Assembly (NCBI GenBank): GCA_026398545.1
Contig: JAPLSR010000192.1
Coordinates: 1-9,336, forward strand
Reading direction: 5' to 3'
Length of the DNA stretch: 9,336 nucleotides
From: Candidatus Sumerlaeota bacterium
GTDB lineage: Bacteria > Sumerlaeota > Sumerlaeia > MWCT01
Made by a program: the position numbers and the translations under genes. This document shows, piece after piece, positions 1 through 7,332 of the stretch (its first letter is position 1; each line of letters begins with the position of its first letter). The notes below the pieces were generated by a model, which worked only from the letters and a program-made list of their open reading frames with translations, searched no databases and was not told where the DNA came from.

Positions 1-1
1 G

Positions 2-361
2 GAAAAGAAAAAACAGGATGAGCAGGCAAGACTGAAGACTCAAGAACTGGATAAACAGAAAAAGGCTGCTGAACTGCGCACTAAGGATGAGGAAAAGAAA
101 AAACAGGAGGCTCAAGCCAGACTGAAGGCTGAAGAACTGGATAAACAAAAACAGGAAGCCGAGCAGCGCGCTAAAGACGCGGAAAAGAAAAAACAGGATG
201 AGCAGGCAAGACTGAAGGCTCAAGAACTGGAAAAACAAAAAAAGGAAGCCGAGCAGCGCGCTAAGGATGAGGAAAAGAAAAAACAGGATGAGCAGGCAAG
301 ACTGAAGGCTGAAGAACCGGAAAAGCAAAAAAAGGAAGCTGAACAGCGCGCCAAGTCCGAA
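2..361 (+). repeat. Tandem 90-bp repeat, four in-frame copies (30-residue charged helix)
   Basis: Copies start at 2, 92, 182 and 272, each exactly 90 bp. They encode variants of E-K-K-K-Q-D-E-Q-A-R-L-K-A-Q-E-L followed by E-K-Q-K-K-E-A-E-Q-R-A-K-D-E. The two halves (16 and 14 residues) resemble each other, so the unit may itself be an old duplication. A fifth, degenerate unit starts near 362. Copies 1, 3 and 4 share an identical stretch of over 30 bases at their start. Copy 4 has a Leu-to-Pro change (CCG at 317-319). The composition predicts a long charged alpha helix or coiled coil, TolA-like in look, probably a spacer or stalk. The array begins at the window edge and may continue to the left. 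Confidence 0.93.
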
Positions 362-3300
362 GATGAAAAAAGAAAAGCGGAAACCGAACGCATAAATAAG
401 CTGGAAGCGGAAAAACTGGAGAAGGCTAAATCCATAACCGCAGATGCCAAAAAACTCCTTGAAAAGGGCAATTATGACGGAGCCATCTCAAAGGCTGAAG
501 AGGCGCTCAATATTGAACCCCTTTTTGCCGAAGCCGCTCAAATAAAGAAAACTGCCTTAGATGAGAAAAAAGCCAAAGAAGAAGAGAGCGCACGCCAGAA
601 GGAAAAGGAAAAAGAGGCAAAAGCCCAGAAGGATAAAATCAATAAATTGCTGGATGAAGGTAATTCCCTCTATCAGGGTGCACAATATGATGATGCCACT
701 GTGAAATATCAGGAAATATTGCGCCTTGACCCTGCCAATGCCGAATCCAAAAAAATGCTCGATAAAATCGCACAGGCAAAGGAGGCGGCGAGAAAGAATA
801 ATGCGATAACCATTGCCGCAGAGGGCAAGCGCCTTCTCGAAAAAAATAAACTCTCCGAGGCACGGGTGAAATTTGAATCCGCCCTGACAATGGATGTAAA
901 TAACAATGATGCCAAGTCCGGTCTACAGGAGATTGCCAGGAGGGAGGCGGAAGCCACACGCCTCGCCCAGGAGGAAGCCAAAACCAAATCTGAGTCCGAA
1001 GCCCAGCGTCTTTTTAACGAAGGGCTTAAAGCATATGAGCGCAAAGATATCGAAACTGCTGTTGCGAGGTGGCAGGAAGCCTTGAAGGTCAATCCCGAAC
1101 ATCTAAAAGCCAAAACCTATCTGGATGAAACCCGAAAGGAATACGATGCCTTCCTGAAGAGCAAGGCGGAAAAGGAGTCCTTTGATAAGAAGGAGGCTGA
1201 TGCCCAGGCAAAGATGAAGACACTCATCAGTGTCTCCACCACTGTCCCCCATACCCCATTAATCAGCTTCCTGGATAGCCTGTCTGTCATTAGCGGTATC
1301 AATTTTTATGTAACCAGTGGCGTGGAGGCAACGGTGGATGCCAAATTTGTGGACACACCGCTTAATGAAGTCCTTGACATCCTGCTTCCGCACATCGGGC
1401 TCAAATGGATCCGCAAGCCGGGTTCTGACGTAGTCACCATTATTCCTGACCTTCAGACCAAAATCTTCAACCTAACCAGCGAGGAGGCGGCAAAAGTAAA
1501 GTCTCTCCTTGAGAGCGGCGACCTGAAGGTGCTTCTCTGGGGCAAGGACGGCACGCCCAAAATGAAGGGCATTGACCTTACACTTGATGAGCGTGAGGGA
1601 ATCCTTGTCAGTATAGATTCCTCCGCTAACATCCAGAAACTGGAGGCATTCCTGAAAGACCTCAAGACCCAGGAGCCCCCGGCACTCGAATACCGCACCT
1701 ATCGCTTAAGAGAGGGCGAGGGACCCAAGGTAAAGTCTCTCCTTGAGGCAATCCTTCAGGCTGAGACACGCGCCTCGTATGCACCGGAGCGGAAAATTCT
1801 TCTCGATGATCGCGACCTGATAGTCAAGGACACGGCGCAGAATATCAAGAGGGTTGAGGAGATTTTACAGGATAAGGGATTTATTGAAAAGATTCGCAGT
1901 GATAAGCTACAGATTCAAACATGGACACTTGTGCCAAAGGAGGCTCTCAAACAGACCCCCGAATATATCCGTCAATTTGGCGAATGGGTGGTGCAAGTGG
2001 TAAGTGTCATGCTCTATTCCAAGAGCACCCGTTCCAAGGCTGAAGCCGAGGGACGCCGCCTCTGGTATGACAGTCCAAGCATGTTACTGACGGTTGTGGA
2101 TTATCCCGACAATGTCCGCGCCGTATCTGATTTCATCAATTCACTGCCCCAGCTGGAGCAGAAAGTAAAATACAAAATCATCCCACTGAATTTTGCCAGT
2201 GCATCTGACATTGTTGGTGATATTAATTCCTTCTTAGGAATCACCGGCGGGGCTGAAGCAGGACCCACGGTGACGGGGGGCATCTCCATAACAAAAACCT
2301 TAAGCACCGGCAATGACTTCACATTCAGGGACATCACAGTAAGGCTCATGAAGGTAAATGAGAATGATGCAAATAACAGGTATGACCAAAGCGTTGAGCT
2401 CAAGGTACGCACGCCCGGAGAATCCCGCGACGTCACCTTAGATCTATACGATTCTGAAACGGTGGGGGATTTTGAAATTATTGTTGATGATGCGACAGCC
2501 TCCTCAACACCGGGGGAAGGCAGCGCCCGCATAAAGGTGAACTACATTTCACCCATAAACCAGGTGGCGGGTCCATTATATCCCACACCCGCACCGACGC
2601 CTCAGATTACGGAACTGGGAGAGAAACCCGTCAAGGGAACAACCGACAACCACGGAATCTATGTAGAATATAAAGACCCCACCCATCTTGCCAAGGTCGA
2701 GGAATGGATTAAAGTTCTCGATGTCCGCAAAAAACAAGTCTCCATTGAAGCCAAGTTTGTGGAGGTCATGGAGTCCCGCGCCAAACAATTCAGCTCCCAG
2801 CTGGGAATTGCCGACCTGACGCAAGGGGTTGACTTTGACAACAGTGTGTTAAACATGAGGTTCGCCAATGACGTGGATGAGCTTCAGAACGCCCTCCTTA
2901 GCCAGTATGAACCGCCGACGGAAAGCAATTATTTTCAACACCTGTTAAAGGGGACAACCGTATTATCGCTCATCACCGGTGGAAATTCACCCATCAACTG
3001 GCAATTGCGTCTCCTTGAGGCGGAAGGCGTTGTGAATGTCATTTCCGGTCCCCAGATTGTCGCCTCAGAAAATGAAACAGCCTCCTTCAGGATAACAAGA
3101 GAACTTGGCGGGATTCCCTCTGTTGATGCATCGGGCAATTATGTGGGTGGTGTTGGCGTCCAGCGCTATGACCCCATTTATATCGAGATTCAGGATTTGT
3201 TTGTCTCCCCAACAGGATATATCCGCTTCAGGATTCCGAACTCCACAAGGATTCAGGACCTCGATTCCCTTAGCGGTACCGGTGTTATCCAATCATCCGG

Positions 3301-3577
3301 CATCATCCCGGGTACAAATCCACCCCAGTATCAGCCGCTCTCAGTCCAATATACTCTCTCCCGTCTGACAAAGCAGATTGAGACATCGGTTCAGGTGAAG
3401 GATGGAGGGACTATTGTCATCGGTGGCTGGACAAATGAGCGTTCCGGTAATTACCGCTCAGGAATACCAATCATTCACAATATACCGTTCATCGGGAATC
3501 TTCTCTTCGGGCGCAATCTGCGCCAGATTGACAAAACGACTCTCCTTATCTTCCTGACCTGCAGAATTGTGGGATAG
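2..3577 (+). CDS. TPR-containing secretin (GspD/PilQ-like outer-membrane channel), 5' partial
   Basis: The frame is open from base 2, so the gene begins left of the window; the TTG at 647 is internal, not the start. 1191 codons are visible, far more than a usual 600-750 residue secretin. Order: four 30-residue Lys/Glu/Gln repeats (2-361), a degenerate helical tail, four TPR-like motifs (about 431-553, 638-768, 809-940, 994-1128), an N0/STN-like domain (about 1220-1444), further secretin N-domain-like segments (about 1682-1880 and 2084-2250), a beta-rich insert (about 2255-2570), then the barrel (about 2640-3574). Secretin hallmarks are V-S-I-E-A-K-F-V-E-V, the segment L-L-E-A-E-G-V-V-N-V-I-S-G-P-Q-I-V-A-S-E-N, V-K-D-G-G-T-I-V-I-G-G-W and I-P-I-I-H-N-I-P-F-I-G-N-L-L-F-G. 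The end L-I-F-L-T-C-R-I-V-G has Cys where Pro is usual. Family knowledge: secretins form multimeric outer-membrane gates for type II secretion, type IV pili or type III secretion. TPR fusion recalls the PVC pilus-associated secretins (Akkermansia Amuc_1098 type). Which system it serves cannot be told here. Any signal peptide or lipobox is off-window. Confidence 0.9.
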   Translation, partial: EKKKQDEQARLKTQELDKQKKAAELRTKDEEKKKQEAQARLKAEELDKQKQEAEQRAKDAEKKKQDEQARLKAQELEKQKKEAEQRAKDEEKKKQDEQARLKAEEPEKQKKEAEQRAKSEDEKRKAETERINKLEAEKLEKAKSITADAKKLLEKGNYDGAISKAEEALNIEPLFAEAAQIKKTALDEKKAKEEESARQKEKEKEAKAQKDKINKLLDEGNSLYQGAQYDDATVKYQEILRLDPANAESKKMLDKIAQAKEAARKNNAITIAAEGKRLLEKNKLSEARVKFESALTMDVNNNDAKSGLQEIARREAEATRLAQEEAKTKSESEAQRLFNEGLKAYERKDIETAVARWQEALKVNPEHLKAKTYLDETRKEYDAFLKSKAEKESFDKKEADAQAKMKTLISVSTTVPHTPLISFLDSLSVISGINFYVTSGVEATVDAKFVDTPLNEVLDILLPHIGLKWIRKPGSDVVTIIPDLQTKIFNLTSEEAAKVKSLLESGDLKVLLWGKDGTPKMKGIDLTLDEREGILVSIDSSANIQKLEAFLKDLKTQEPPALEYRTYRLREGEGPKVKSLLEAILQAETRASYAPERKILLDDRDLIVKDTAQNIKRVEEILQDKGFIEKIRSDKLQIQTWTLVPKEALKQTPEYIRQFGEWVVQVVSVMLYSKSTRSKAEAEGRRLWYDSPSMLLTVVDYPDNVRAVSDFINSLPQLEQKVKYKIIPLNFASASDIVGDINSFLGITGGAEAGPTVTGGISITKTLSTGNDFTFRDITVRLMKVNENDANNRYDQSVELKVRTPGESRDVTLDLYDSETVGDFEIIVDDATASSTPGEGSARIKVNYISPINQVAGPLYPTPAPTPQITELGEKPVKGTTDNHGIYVEYKDPTHLAKVEEWIKVLDVRKKQVSIEAKFVEVMESRAKQFSSQLGIADLTQGVDFDNSVLNMRFANDVDELQNALLSQYEPPTESNYFQHLLKGTTVLSLITGGNSPINWQLRLLEAEGVVNVISGPQIVASENETASFRITRELGGIPSVDASGNYVGGVGVQRYDPIYIEIQDLFVSPTGYIRFRIPNSTRIQDLDSLSGTGVIQSSGIIPGTNPPQYQPLSVQYTLSRLTKQIETSVQVKDGGTIVIGGWTNERSGNYRSGIPIIHNIPFIGNLLFGRNLRQIDKTTLLIFLTCRIVG

Positions 3578-3693
3578 TTCAGCCGAAACATCGGGAGAGT
3601 CATTCAGGGTCGTTCACGAAAAGGTTAATGCGCTTTCTCTTCCGGTTTATTATCCTGAGAAATGCGTAATAGAAGGTTATTCCACTGTCTGTA

Positions 3694-3766
3694 TCAGGCG
3701 GACACAAAGGACACTGAGAAATCTTTAATATTTCAAGAGAAAACTCTGTGTCCGCCTGAGGCGGAC
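3694..3766. repeat. Nested palindromic intergenic repeat (REP/MITE-like)
   Basis: TCAGGCGGACACA (3694-3706) is perfectly complementary to TGTGTCCGCCTGA (3747-3759), a 13-bp stem around 40 bases. The right arm also forms a compact alternative hairpin, GTCCGCC-TGA-GGCGGAC (3750-3766). A third pairing, GGACACTGAG (3709-3718) with CTCTGTGTCC (3744-3753), has one mismatch. Three related copies of the GGCGGAC core with competing folds are typical of dispersed REP or miniature mobile elements, but a copy number cannot be read from one window. The 3750-3766 hairpin is followed about ten bases later by a T-rich run, so it could also help end secretin transcription. Confidence 0.5.
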
Positions 3767-3824
3767 TGTGGTGAGTATTTCTTTTTATTGGGTATTCTAA
3801 AACATCCGTAAATAAATCTTTCTC

Positions 3825-3855
3825 CAATCCGGAGGCTTTCCGAGATTGTCTTTTT
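3825..3855 (+). terminator. Candidate Rho-independent terminator
   Basis: CAATCCGGA (3825-3833), loop GGCTT, then TCCG-A-GATTG (3839-3848) makes a nine-pair stem with one bulged A at 3843. It is followed directly by TCTTTTT (3849-3855). Stem, short loop and T run have the right order and spacing for an intrinsic terminator on the + strand. It lies about 250 bases after the secretin stop and before polA, so it would insulate polA from upstream transcription. Confidence 0.5.
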
Positions 3856-3874
3856 AATACTGATTTCTTATATG
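3846..3874 (+). promoter_or_regulatory. Weak sigma70-like promoter candidate for polA
   Basis: TTGTCT (3846-3851) and TATATG (3869-3874) are separated by 17 bases and each matches four of six positions of the -35 and -10 consensus. The sequence around them is AT-rich and lies 75 bases before the polA start. The -35 box overlaps the terminator candidate, which weakens the case. This is a pattern match only. Confidence 0.22.
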
Positions 3875-3949
3875 TTTGTTGCTTGAGAACCCATCATTGG
3901 AAATACAAAAAGGCATGCCAGTGTTTTAGTTTTATCCCGGGATAATCCC

Positions 3950-6643
3950 ATGATGCACCCTCTGTTTATCATTGATGGACACTCCATCCTTTACAAGGCA
4001 TACTATGCAATAAGGGGGCTTTCCACAAAGAGCGGCGTCCCCACAAACGCCATATTCGGTTTTGTCCAGATGCTCTTCAGGGTTATTCGCGAGGCACAAC
4101 CTCATTATATCTGTGTGACTTTTGACTCAAAAGCCCCGACATTTCGCAAGGAGCTCTATCCTGAATACAAGGCAAACCGACCTGTCATGCCCGAAGACCT
4201 CCAGGTGCAGGTGCCATACGTGGAGAAAATGCTGGACGCTCTCAATATCCGACGTATCGCCAGGGATGGCTTTGAGGCGGATGACATTATTGCCACCCTT
4301 GTCCGGCAGGCTGAAGAACATGGGTGGGAAACAAGGATTATCACTGCGGACAAGGACCTCTTTCAGATTGTCTCCGATAAAACCCATGTTATTCGCTTTG
4401 GCAAAAAGGATATTGAGGATTATGACACAAACCAGGTGAAGGAAAAAATGGGAGTCCCGCCGGAACGGATTGTGGACCTTCTCGCCCTGATGGGAGATTC
4501 CTCGGATAACATCCCCGGGATAACCGGCATTGGTGAAGTGACAGCAAGGAAATTACTCAATGAATATCAATCGCTTGAAAATCTCATCCAGAAAGCGGAC
4601 ACCATCAAGAATGAAAAATTGCGGGAAAAGATTAGAACCGGCGCCGATACTGCACGCCTTTCACAAAAACTTGCCACAGTCAAAAAAGACCTTGAACTTG
4701 AGACCGATTTTGAATCATTTCGTTATGAAAATAAACTGACACCGGAGCTGGAATCCCTCTTTCAAGAGCTGGAATTCAAGTCCCTGCTCGCCTCATTGAA
4801 ACAGGATACAGGCACTAAATCATCACAAGAGCGCTCCCTGACCTCTTATCAAATCATACGAAGAAGTGAGGAACTTGTCCCATATTTGAGGCGCGCATTT
4901 GATGAGGGAATTCTTGCTATTGACACTGAAACCACATCCACGGACGCCATGAGATGCCGCCTTGTGGGGATTTCACTCTCCTTAAAGCCCGGGGAGGCGA
5001 ATTATATCCCCCTCTTCCACACACCTGAGGCGGCTGGCGGGGAACAGATGCCGCTGGAGGATTTGAAACTCGCCCTGTCACCCGTCCTGCTGTCAAAAGA
5101 TGTGAAAAAATGTGGGCAGAATATAAAATATGATATAAAAGTATTACACAGGGTCGGGCTGGACATGGCGAATGTCTCCTTTGACACCATGCTTGCCTCA
5201 TGGCTCCTTGACCCTGAAAGAGAGAGCCACGGACTCAAAAACATAGCCCCGGAAGAAATCGGTCTCCCCATGCGCCCCATCACTGACCTGCTCGGTTCGG
5301 GAAAACACAGCATCACCATGGCTGAGGTGCCCGTTGGGGATGCATGTGATTATGCATGCAGGGATGCCGATGCCGCCCTGCAACTTGTCCGTCATTTCAA
5401 TCCAAAGTTGAAAGAGGCGGGGCTTTATGACCTCTTCACAGAACTTGAGATGGCGCTGGTTCCCATCCTTGCACAAATGGAGTGGACGGGCATCGCCATT
5501 GATATTCCACATTTCAAGAATCTCTCCCATGAGACAAAAAGGGTCTTACAGGGGTTCGAGAATGAGTGTTATGAACTGGCGGGACATCCGTTTAATCTGA
5601 ATTCACCCAAACAGGTCGCCGCTGTCCTCTTTGAGGAGCTGAAACTCACCCCCGCAAAAAAGGGAAAGAGCGGCTTCTCCACCGATGTGACTGTCCTTGA
5701 AGGTCTCGCTAAGGAACATCCCCTCCCGAAGAAACTTCTTGAATACAGAAGCCATGAAAAGCTCCTTTCCACCTATATTGATACACTCCCGCAACAGGTC
5801 AACCCCGAAACGGGTCGTGTGCATACAACATTCATCCAGACCGGCACGGCGACGGGGCGGCTTTCAAGCCGCGACCCGAACCTGCAGAATATCCCTGTGC
5901 GGACGCCTCAAGGGCGCGCCATCCGGGAAGGCTTCATCCCCGGCGAAAAGGGATGGCTCTTCCTCTCCGCCGACTATTCGCAGATTGAGCTCCGCATACT
6001 TGCGCACCTCTCCGGCGATGATGCCCTCGTCAAGGCGTTTCGTGAGGGAGAGGATATCCACAAAATCACAGCGGCAAGAATATTCGGCATGCCGGAGGAA
6101 ATGGTGACGGATAAGATGCGGGATACCGCCAAGGTCATCAATTTCGGCGTCATCTATGGCATGACGGCTCACCGACTGTCTAATGAGATAGAAATCTCCC
6201 ATGGAGATGCCCAGCGCTTCATTGATGAGTATTTTAAAATCTATGGCGGGAGCAAAAAATGGATTGACCGGACGATACATGACGCCACCGAAAAGGGATA
6301 TGTGACAACACTGCTCGGCAGGAGGCGCTATGTCCCCGACCTTAAGAGTCCGAACAAGATCATTCGCGCGGCGGCTGAACGGATTGCCGTCAATACCCCG
6401 CTCCAGGGAACATCCGCCGATATGATAAAACGTGCCATGGTCTTTCTGCACAAAAGACTCGTCAGGGAAAAATTAAGGGGAAGGCTCTTGATTCAGGTCC
6501 ATGATGAACTCGTCTTTGAAACACCGGAAGATGAGGTTGAAGGCTTGACCGCACTTGTCAAGGAGGAGATGGAAGGCGCCCTTCCCCTCAATGTCCCCGT
6601 GAAGGTGGGCGTTAAGATCGGTTCCAACTGGGCAGAATGCTGA
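3950..6643 (+). CDS. polA: DNA polymerase I (5' nuclease, 3'-5' exonuclease, polymerase)
   Basis: The 897-residue product is close to the usual length (928 in E. coli). Cytoplasmic repair polymerase that fills gaps and removes RNA primers from Okazaki fragments. Residues 1 to about 290 are the 5' nuclease, with F-I-I-D-G-H near the start, E-A-D-D-I-I, T-A-D-K-D and G-D-S-S-D-N-I-P-G. The proofreading domain (about 300-490) keeps all catalytic residues: D325 and E327 in D-T-E-T, D395 in N-I-K-Y-D, Y468 and D472 in Y-A-C-R-D-A-D. In many bacterial PolA proteins these are lost. The polymerase has motif A D-Y-S-Q-I-E-L-R (D675), motif B with K728 and F732 in K-V-I-N-F-G-V-I-Y-G, and motif C V-H-D-E (D852, E853). 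Phe at the O-helix position predicts normal discrimination against dideoxynucleotides. The start is a double ATG (3950 or 3953) without a clear Shine-Dalgarno site. It heads polA-coaE-rho. Confidence 0.98.
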   Translation: MMHPLFIIDGHSILYKAYYAIRGLSTKSGVPTNAIFGFVQMLFRVIREAQPHYICVTFDSKAPTFRKELYPEYKANRPVMPEDLQVQVPYVEKMLDALNIRRIARDGFEADDIIATLVRQAEEHGWETRIITADKDLFQIVSDKTHVIRFGKKDIEDYDTNQVKEKMGVPPERIVDLLALMGDSSDNIPGITGIGEVTARKLLNEYQSLENLIQKADTIKNEKLREKIRTGADTARLSQKLATVKKDLELETDFESFRYENKLTPELESLFQELEFKSLLASLKQDTGTKSSQERSLTSYQIIRRSEELVPYLRRAFDEGILAIDTETTSTDAMRCRLVGISLSLKPGEANYIPLFHTPEAAGGEQMPLEDLKLALSPVLLSKDVKKCGQNIKYDIKVLHRVGLDMANVSFDTMLASWLLDPERESHGLKNIAPEEIGLPMRPITDLLGSGKHSITMAEVPVGDACDYACRDADAALQLVRHFNPKLKEAGLYDLFTELEMALVPILAQMEWTGIAIDIPHFKNLSHETKRVLQGFENECYELAGHPFNLNSPKQVAAVLFEELKLTPAKKGKSGFSTDVTVLEGLAKEHPLPKKLLEYRSHEKLLSTYIDTLPQQVNPETGRVHTTFIQTGTATGRLSSRDPNLQNIPVRTPQGRAIREGFIPGEKGWLFLSADYSQIELRILAHLSGDDALVKAFREGEDIHKITAARIFGMPEEMVTDKMRDTAKVINFGVIYGMTAHRLSNEIEISHGDAQRFIDEYFKIYGGSKKWIDRTIHDATEKGYVTTLLGRRRYVPDLKSPNKIIRAAAERIAVNTPLQGTSADMIKRAMVFLHKRLVREKLRGRLLIQVHDELVFETPEDEVEGLTALVKEEMEGALPLNVPVKVGVKIGSNWAEC

Positions 6644-6653
6644 AAGGGTGTCG

Positions 6654-6710
6654 TTGGGTGGTTGAAACATTGCATTAATGTGTCATCGTATTGCTGATTC
6701 AACCACTCAA
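6654..6710 (+). other. Long imperfect hairpin between polA and coaE
   Basis: TTGGGTGGTTGAA (6654-6666) pairs with TTCAACCACTCAA (6698-6710) over 13 positions with one G-T pair. The 31-base loop contains a smaller hairpin, ACATT/AATGT (6667-6671 and 6677-6681). A T-rich stretch (ATCTTTTAATCGTCTT) follows up to coaE. It begins 11 bases after the polA stop. It could be a weak terminator or attenuator, an RNA-processing site or a structure that affects coaE translation. The big loop makes a classical terminator unlikely. Confidence 0.4.
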
Positions 6711-6735
6711 ACAATCTTTTAATCGTCTTACAACC

Positions 6736-7329
6736 ATGATTGCAGGTCTGACAGGTTCATTCGGGAGCGGAAAAACAACCGTCACAGAGTATTTAAAATC
6801 GCGCCGCATCCCCGTTATTGATGCTGATGAGATTGCCCGCGAGGTCACCGCTCCGGGCAGCCCCGGCATGGAGGTGGTGCTGAAGACGTACGGTGATGAC
6901 TACCGAAGGGCTGATGGAGGACTGGATAGAAAAAAACTGGCGCTCAGGGTCTTTTCAAATCCCGATGACCTGAAACGCCTTGAGGAGATTGTTCATCCCC
7001 TTGTGAGGGAGAGGGAACTCGCACTTCTTGAAAAATATAAGAATGAACCACTTGTAGTTTTATCTGCGCCGCTCCTTCTGGAAAAAGGTCTTGACCGCTA
7101 TGTGGATAAAATACTTGTTGTCACAATTTCCGAGGAGGTGCGTCTCAGACGCCTGATGAAAGGGCACAAAATGACACGCGAGGAAATCACAGAGCGCCTG
7201 AAAAGCCAGATGCCCCAGGAAGAAAAGGCACGCAGTGCCGATTTTATCATAGACAACAGCGGCACCACCAAAGAGACACAAAAGAGGATTGATGCCGTCT
7301 TGAAAACTCTTTTAGAAAAGAAGGTATAA
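6736..7329 (+). CDS. coaE: Dephospho-CoA kinase
   Basis: Catalyses the last step of coenzyme A synthesis, ATP-dependent phosphorylation of the 3'-hydroxyl of dephospho-CoA, in the cytoplasm. From ATG 6736 the product is 197 residues, the normal CoaE size. It starts M-I-A-G-L-T-G-S-F-G-S-G-K-T-T, with the P-loop at residues 7-14, as in the family. A longer reading from TTG 6691 would add 15 residues encoded by the intergenic hairpin and is rejected. Other family marks are D-A-D-E-I-A (D29, D31), I-V-H-P-L-V, the A-P-L-L-L-E-K-G segment, and A-D-F-I-I-D-N near the end. The lid region reads R-L-R-R-L-M-K-G-H-K, somewhat different from the common R-x3-R-D pattern. No clear Shine-Dalgarno site precedes the start. 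polA is 92 bases upstream and rho follows after three bases. Confidence 0.95.
   Translation: MIAGLTGSFGSGKTTVTEYLKSRRIPVIDADEIAREVTAPGSPGMEVVLKTYGDDYRRADGGLDRKKLALRVFSNPDDLKRLEEIVHPLVRERELALLEKYKNEPLVVLSAPLLLEKGLDRYVDKILVVTISEEVRLRRLMKGHKMTREEITERLKSQMPQEEKARSADFIIDNSGTTKETQKRIDAVLKTLLEKKV
7318..7324 (+). promoter_or_regulatory. Shine-Dalgarno site for rho inside the coaE 3' end
   Basis: AAGAAGG lies eight bases before the rho ATG (7333) and overlaps the last codons of coaE, whose TAA is at 7327-7329. This is the only strong Shine-Dalgarno match at a start in the window, polA and coaE lacking one. It fixes the rho start and implies that rho is translated from the same message as coaE, probably coupled to it. 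Confidence 0.7.
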
Positions 7330-7332
7330 AAA

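Larger units (their letters stand above)
3578..3949. other. Intergenic region between secretin and polA
   Basis: This 372-base stretch has no convincing gene. The first 110 bases hold nothing I recognise. From 3694 to about 3766 there is a nested palindromic repeat, at 3825-3855 a terminator-like hairpin with a T tract, and at 3846-3874 a weak promoter-like pair. The last 75 bases before polA are AT-rich. The stretch separates the secretin transcription unit from the polA-coaE-rho block. Confidence 0.7.

Noticed and set aside
2..361. CRISPR-like array from the regular 90-bp spacing
   Set aside because: There are no unique spacers; the whole unit repeats and is an open coding frame.
647..649. 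TTG as the start of the secretin gene
   Set aside because: The same frame is open back to base 2 and encodes the repeat array and the first TPR, so the real start is off-window.
3600..3827. 75-codon ORF on the minus strand between secretin and polA
   Set aside because: It covers the palindromic repeat, has no recognisable domain and biased Cys/Pro stretches; probably chance.
5864..6451. 195-codon minus-strand ORF inside polA
   Set aside because: It lies wholly antisense to the conserved polymerase domain and has no recognisable motif, so it is a shadow of polA codon use.
6691..6735. 15-residue N-terminal extension of CoaE from TTG 6691
   Set aside because: CoaE normally begins a few residues before the P-loop, which fits ATG 6736; the extension overlaps the intergenic hairpin.
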